This document shows positions 59,072-64,000 of a DNA stretch of 64,000 nucleotides, in pieces. Below the pieces are notes generated by a model that worked only from the letters and a program-made list of their open reading frames with translations, did no database searches and was not told the DNA's origin. Source of the DNA: Arachis hypogaea. Taxonomy: Eukaryota > Streptophyta > Magnoliopsida > Fabales > Fabaceae. Position 1 is the first letter of the stretch; every line of letters begins with the position of its first letter. The DNA is taken from NCBI RefSeq assembly GCF_003086295.3, contig NW_027255457.1:69501-133500 (forward strand), given 5' to 3'. The position numbers and the translations under genes are program-made.

Positions 59072-59607
59072 AGGGTTTTTAGGGTTTTCTAGGATTTTTT
59101 TAAGGTTTTTAGGATTTTTAGGGTTTTTTAGAGTTTTCTAGGTTTTTTTAGTGTTTTTTAGAGTTTTCTAGGGTTTATAGTGTTTTTTAGGGTTTTTAGG
59201 ATTTTTTAGGGTTTTCTAGGGTTTTTAGTGTTTTTAAGGTTTTAAGGGTTTTTTAGGGTTTTCTAGGGGTTTTTAGTGTTTTTAAGGTTTTAAGGGTTTT
59301 CTAGGGTTTTTTTGGATTTTTTAGGGTTGTTAGGATTTTTTAGGGTTTTCTAGGATTTTTTAGGTTCTTCAGGGTATTCTATGATTCTTAGGGTTTTTTA
59401 CGATTTTCTAGAGTTTTTTACAGTTTTCTAGGATTTTTTGGAATTTTCTAGGGTTTCTGAGGGTTTCTAGAGATTTTTAGGGTTTTTTAGAGTTTTCTAA
59501 GATTTTCTAGAATTTTTAGGGTTTTTTCTACGGTTTTTTTAGGGTTTCTAGAGATTTTTAGGGATTTTTAGAGTTTTCTAAGATTTTCTAGAGTTTTTAG
59601 GGTTTTT
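59072..59607 (+). repeat. G/T arm, forward, mid-arm entry
   Basis: No J2 at its start; enters in mid-arm, contains GGTTTATAGTG and TATTCTATGATTCTTAGGG, and ends at a third-class forward J1. Two TTTCTAGAGATTTTTAGGG copies (59474, 59558) show a small duplication of about 84 bp. Confidence 0.8.
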
Positions 59608-62061
59608 AACCCAAAACCCTAATACCTTAAAAACCCTAGAAAACCCTAATACCCTAAAAACCCTAAAACCCTAAACCATAAACCCTAATACCCTAAAAAC
59701 CCTAGAAAACCCTAAAAACCCTAAAAAAATCCTAGAAAACGCTAAAATCCCTAAAATCTTAAAAATCTAGAAAACCCTAAAAAACTCTAAAAATTCTAGA
59801 AAATCCTAGAAAACCCCAAAAAACCCTAGAAAACCCTAAAAACCCTAGAAAATCCTAAAAAATCCTAAGAATAATAGAAAATCCTAAAAAATCCTAAAAA
59901 GTCATTAAAAAATCCTAAGAATCATAGAAAACCCTAAAAAAGCCTAAAAAATCATAGAAAACCCTAAAAAAAGCTTAAAAAACCCTAAAAAATCTTAAAA
60001 ATCTTAAAAATACTGAAAACCCCAGAAAACGCTAAAAACACTAGAAAATCATAAAAAACCTAGAAAACCCTAAAAAAACTCTAAAAACTATAGAAAACCC
60101 TAAAAAGCCCTAACAACAATATGAAACCTATAAAACCCTAACAATGATTGAAAACCCTAGAAAATCCTAAAAAACCCTAAAATCCTTAAAAAACCCTAAA
60201 AATCTTAAAAAACCCTAGAAAACCCTAAAAATCCTAAAAAAATCATAGAAAACTCTAAAAATCCTAAAAACCCTAGAAAACCCTAAAAAATCCAAAAAAC
60301 ACTAGAAAACCCTTAAAATCTTAAAAAACACTAAAAACCCTTAGAAAATCCTAAAAACCCTTAAAACCTTAAAAACACTAAAAATCCTAGAAAACCCTAA
60401 AAAACCCTAAAAACCCTAACAAACACTATAAACCCTAGAAAACTCCAAAAAACACAAAAAACCCTAGAAAAATCCTAAAAACCCTAGAAAACCCTAAAAA
60501 ATCCTAGAAAACCCTAAAAACCATAGAAAACCCTAAAAAACTCTAAAAACCCAAGAAAACCCTAAAAAATCCTAAAAACCGTAGAAAACTCTTAAAATTC
60601 TAGAAAACCCTAGAAAACTCCAAAAAACCCTAGAAAACCGTAAAAAAACTCCAGAAAACCTTAGAAAACACTAAAAAACCCTATGAATAATAGGAAACCC
60701 TAAAAAACCTAAAAAATCTTAGAAAACCCTAAAAAATCCTAAAAACCCTAGAAAACCCTAAAAAACCCAAAAAACCCTAAAAAACCCTAGAAAACCCTTA
60801 AAACCTTAAAAAACACTAAAAACCCCTAGAAAACCCTAAAAAACCCTTAAAACCTTAAAAACACTAAAAACCCTAGAAAATCCTAAGAAACCCTAAAAAC
60901 CCTAAAAAACACTATAAACCCTAGAAAACTCTAAAAAAACACGAAAAACCCTAGAAAACTCTAAAAAACTTTAAAAAGCTAAAAAACACTAGAAAACCCT
61001 AGAAAAATTCCAAAAACCCCAGAAAACCCTAAAAAACCCTAGAAAACCCTGAAAACCATAGATAATCCTAAAAAACACTAAAAACTTAAGAAAACCCTAA
61101 AAACCATAGAAAACCCCAGAAAAGCCTAAAAAACCCTAAAAACCGTAAAAAAACACTAAAAAACTCTTAAAACTCTAGAAAACCCTAGAAAACCTCGAAA
61201 ATTCTAGAAAACCCTAGAAAACCGTAAAAAACTCTAGAAATCCATAGAAAACACTAAAAACCCTAAGAATAATAGGAAACCCTAAAAACCTAAAAAATCC
61301 TACAAAACCCTAAAAAATCCTAACAAACCCTAAAAGCCCTAGAAAACACTAAAAACCTTGAGAACGCTAAAAAAAGCATAAAAAACCCTAAAAACCCTAG
61401 AAAACGCGAAAAAACCTAAAAAACCTAGAAATTCCTAAAAAACCCTAGAAACCCTAAAAAACCCTTGAAAACCCTAAAAAACCTAGAGAATCTTAAAAAA
61501 TCCAAGAAATCCCAAAAAAAACCCGGGAAAACCCTAGAAAACGCTAAAAACCCTAGAAAATCCTAAAAAACCCCCAGAAAACACTAAAAACCTTAAAAAC
61601 TCCTAAAAACCCTAGGAAACCCTAAAAAACCCTAAAACACCCTAAGTACCCTATAGAAAACCCAAGAAATCCTAAAAAATCCTAGAAAACCCAGAAATTC
61701 CTAAAAACCCTAGAAAATACTAAAAATCCAAGAGAATGCTAAAAAATCCTAGAAAATCGTAAAAAACGCTAAGAACTCTAGAAAACCCTAGAAAACTCCA
61801 AAAACCCCAGAAAACCGTAAAAACCTAGAAAATCCTAAAAACCCTAGAAAACCCTAGAAAATCTTAAAAACCCTAGAAAACCCTAGAAAACACTAGAAAA
61901 CCCCAGAGAATCCTAAAAACCCTAGAAAACCCTAAAAACCCTAAAAAACTTTAGAAAACCCTAGAAAACCCTAAAAAACCATAAGAAACCCTAAATATCG
62001 TAAAAACACTAAAACCAAACAAAACCATAAAAACCCTAAAAGACCCTAAAAACACTAAAAA
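59608..62061. repeat. Longest C/A arm (2.45 kb), composite
   Basis: Third-class J1 to forward J2. Contains the CCCTTAAAA block at 60310 and again at 60795 (485 bp apart, as in 38976-40523). At 61355-61385 a reverse J2 remnant (GAACGCTAAAAAAAGCATAA) runs straight into forward C/A sequence (ACGCGAAAAAACC), so the expected G/T arm is missing. Confidence 0.82.
61355..61400 (-). repeat. Relict reverse J2 inside a C/A arm
   Basis: CTTGAGAACGCTAAAAAAAG followed by CATAAAAAACCC: left half of a reverse J2, but the G/T side is replaced by C/A repeat. Marks a deletion or inversion join between a reverse and a forward arm. Confidence 0.78.
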
Positions 62062-63693
62062 CTTTTTTATGCTTTTTTTAGCGTTTTCAAGGATTTTAGT
62101 GTTTTCTAGGGTTTTTAGAGTTTTTAGGATTTTCTAGAGTTTTTAAGGTTTTTAGGGTTTTTTAGGAGTTTTTAGGATTCTCTAGGGGTTTTAGTGTTTT
62201 TTAGGGTTTGGTAGGGTTTGTTAGAATTTTCTAGTGTTTTGTAGGGTTTTTAGCATTTTTTAGGGTTTTCTAGGGTTTTTAGGGTTTTGTAGGATTTTTT
62301 AGGTTTTTTAGGGTTTCCTATTATTCTTAGGGTTTTTTAGTGTTTTCTAAGACTTTCTGGAGTCTTTTACGGTTTTCTAGGGTTTTCTAGAGTTTTTGGG
62401 GTTTTCTAGAGTTTTAAGAGTTTTTTAGGGTTTTTTAGGCTTTTCTAGGGTTTTCTATGATTTTTAGGATTTTCTTAGGTTTTCTATGGTTTTTAGGGTT
62501 TTCTAGGGGTTTTTAGGATTTTTCTAGGGTTTTCTAGTGTTTTTTAGCTTTTTAAAGTTTTTTACAGTTTTCTAGGGTTTTTCGTGTTTTTTAGAGTTTT
62601 CTAGGGTTTATAGTGTTTTTTAGGGTTTTTAGGGTTTCTTAGGATTTTCTAGGATTTTTAGTGTTTTTAAGGTTTTAAGGGTTTTTTAGGGTTTTCTAGG
62701 GGTTTTTAGTCTTTTTAAAGGTTTTAAGGGTTTTCTAGGGTTTTTTAGTATTTTTTGGGTTTTTAGGATTTTCTAGGATTTTTAGGATTTTTTAGGGTTT
62801 TCTAGGATTTTTTAGATTTTTTAGGGTTTCCTATTATTCATAGGGTTTTTTTAGTGTTTTCTAAGGTTTTCTGGATTTTTTTTACGGTTTTCTAGGATTT
62901 TTTGGAGTTTTCTAGGGTTTTCTAGAGTTTTAAGAGTTTTTTAGTGTTTTCTACGGTTTTTAGGATTTTTAGGATTTTCTTGGTTTTAGAGTTTTTTAGG
63001 GTTTTCTATGGTTTTTAGGGTTTTCTAGGATTTTTGAGGATTTTCTAGGATTTTAGGATTTTTCTAGGGTTTTCTAGTGTTTTTTAGCTTTTTAGAATTT
63101 TTTAAAGTTTTCTAGGGTTTTTCGTGTTTTTAGAGTTTTCTAGGGTTATAGTGTTTGTTAGGATTTTTAGGGTTTTTTAGGGTTTTCTAGGATTTTTAGT
63201 GTTTTTAAGGTTTTAAGGTTTTTTAGGATTCTCTAAGGGTTTTAGTGTTTTTAAGATTTAAGGGTTTTCTAGGGTTTTTTAGGGTTTTTTGGATTTTTTA
63301 GGGTTTTCTAGGGTTTTTAGGATTTTTAGGGTTTTCTATGATTTTTTTTAGGTTTTTTAGGGTGTTCTATGTTTCTTAGGGTTTTTAGGGAGTTTTTTAC
63401 GGTTTTCTAGGGTTTTCTAGAGTTTTCGGGGTTTTCTAGAGTTAAGAGTTTTTTAGGATTTTTTACGATTTTTAGAGTTTTTTAGGCTTTTCTAGGGTTT
63501 TCTATGGTTTTTCTAGGGTTTTTGGGGGTTTTCTAGGATTTTCTAGAATTTTTAGAGTTATTTAGGGTTTTCTAGGTTTTTTAAGATTTTAGGGATTTTA
63601 GCGTTTTCTAGGATTTTTTTAGGGTTTCTAGGGAAGGGTATTAGGGTTTAGGGTTAGGGTTTTAGGGTTTTTAGGGTATTAGGGTTTTGGGTT
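62062..63693. repeat. G/T arm, forward start, reverse end
   Basis: Full forward J2, two TTTTTTAGCTTTTTA blocks (about 62540 and 63080), and a third-class reverse J1. Same plan as 47628-49608 about 14.4 kb upstream. Confidence 0.82.
63641..63667 (+). repeat. Near-perfect telomere patch
   Basis: TTAGGG, TTTAGGG, TTAGGG and TTTTAGGG in tandem shortly before the reverse J1. The sister arm ending at 49608 has ordinary degenerate repeat here. Confidence 0.82.
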
Positions 63694-64000
63694 AAAAACC
63701 CTAAAAACTCTAGAAAATCTTAGAAAACTCTAAAAAACCCTAAAAATCTCTAGAAACCCTAAAAAAAATCCTAGAAAAAAACCCTAAAAATTCTAGAAAA
63801 TCTTAGAAACCCTAAAAAATCCTAAAAATCTCTAGAAACCCTTAGAAAACCTAGAAAATCCCAAAAAATCCTAGAAAACCGTAATACTCTAGAAAACCCT
63901 AAAAAAATCCTAAAAACCCTAAATAATCCAAAAAAACCCTAGAAAACCCTTAAAACCTTAAAAAACACTAAAAAAATCCTAAAAATCCTAAAAACCCTAA
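63694..64000 (-). repeat. C/A arm, reverse, cut by window end
   Basis: Begins AAAAACCCTAAAAACTCTAG after the reverse J1, as do the arms at 35731, 45376 and 49609, and continues as degenerate CCCTAAA repeat to the last base. Confidence 0.85.

Larger units (their letters stand above)
1..64000. repeat. Telomere-derived satellite array, whole window
   Basis: All non-N sequence consists of degenerate TTTAGGG/CCCTAAA-like units, mostly lengthened to 9-10 bp (TTTTTAGGG, TTTTTTAGGG, TTTTCTAGGG). Polarity of the G-rich strand flips about every 0.3-1.2 kb. No unique sequence, gene or transposon interrupts it. The frames are saturated with TAG/TAA stops. Plant telomeres use TTTAGGG, so a telomere origin is supported; location in the chromosome (pericentromeric, interstitial or subtelomeric) cannot be told from the sequence. 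It cannot be a simple chromosome end, because a real telomere keeps one polarity. Confidence 0.95.
34189..64000. repeat. Right domain: rearranged array with both orientations
   Basis: The same boundary elements appear in forward form (J1 at 46884, 55155, 59608; J2 at 38273, 42442, 47628, 57171, 62062) and as reverse complements (J1 at 35731, 37455, 41264, 45376, 49609, 51208, 52059, 54767, 57984, 63694; J2 at 36736, 40524, 43318, 46229, 50529, 54110). Arm lengths vary from about 95 bp to 2.45 kb, and many arms start in one orientation and end in the other. This indicates repeated inversion and unequal exchange relative to the left domain. Confidence 0.85.

Noticed and set aside
63641..63667. 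TTAGGG repeats suggesting an animal or fungal telomere
   Set aside because: TTAGGG is seen only in short mixed runs with TTTAGGG; the exact patches at 13403 and 38240 are CCCTAAA, the plant type.
34189..64000. Transposon or LTR element as the cause of the inverted units
   Set aside because: No target-site duplications, terminal repeats, primer-binding site or transposase or reverse transcriptase coding sequence are visible; all joins are repeat to repeat.

Overview
This window is non-coding from end to end. It is a roughly 63 kb satellite array built from degenerate plant-type telomere repeats (TTTAGGG on one strand, CCCTAAA on the other), plus one run of exactly 1,000 N at 18291-19290. The dominant local unit is not the 7-bp telomere repeat but a 9-10 bp derivative: TTTTTAGGG, TTTTTTAGGG and TTTTCTAGGG, often alternating so that a ~19-20 bp sub-repeat appears. 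Stop codons (TAG, TAA) recur every few codons and no reading frame looks like a protein. I see no tRNA, rRNA, transposon, CRISPR array or promoter architecture. The telomere motif points to a plant. TTTAGGG also occurs in some algae, dinoflagellates and apicomplexans, but large blocks of telomere-similar satellite in centromeric, pericentromeric or interstitial positions are best known from plants, including Solanaceae. I cannot name the species.

The repeats are arranged in arms that alternate in polarity. An arm of G/T-rich top strand (0.3-2 kb) is followed by an arm of C/A-rich top strand (0.05-2.5 kb), so GC skew reverses about sixty times. Two boundary elements recur. J1 (G/T to C/A) reads GGGTTTTTAACCCAAAACAC. 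J2 (C/A to G/T) reads CACTAAAAAAC, then TTTTTTATGC, then TTTAGCGTTTTCAA. Both carry bases that do not fit the telomere motif, so they act as clear landmarks. A unit is defined here as J2 - G/T arm - J1 - C/A arm - J2, about 1.65 kb.

Left domain (1 to about 34.2 kb): units are all in the same orientation (called forward, +) and alternate between two types. Type A has ATGCGAAAAAACCGAATAA after J1, two CTATCG(C/T)TGTTAGG copies before J1, and a J2 lacking the ATGC. Type B has ACGCGAAAAAACCTAG after J1 and the full J2. Together they form an A-B higher-order repeat of about 3.3 kb. The gap falls where one A unit is expected; the spacing implies about 2.35 kb is missing rather than 1 kb. One chimeric unit (2927-5128) carries an internal duplication. 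From about 31.2 to 34.2 kb the alternation breaks down into short, truncated units.

Right domain (about 34.2-64 kb): the same families occur, but units are found in both orientations, many arms are chimeric (starting with a boundary of one orientation and ending with that of the other), and a third J1 class (with AACCCAAAACCCTAATACCC) appears. Large internal duplications link distant blocks (for example 43.05/45.97 kb and 40.7-42.4/57.4-59.1 kb). Short patches of perfect 7-bp telomere repeat occur at or near several rearrangements, at 13403-13430, 38240-38260 and 54862-54880.

The 'system' here is structural, not genic: a telomere-derived, polarity-alternating, quasi-palindromic higher-order satellite. 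It is likely heterochromatic (pericentromeric, subtelomeric or interstitial), shaped by unequal exchange and inversion. Boundaries were located by reading, so they are accurate to a few bases at most boundaries and to tens of bases at irregular breakpoints.
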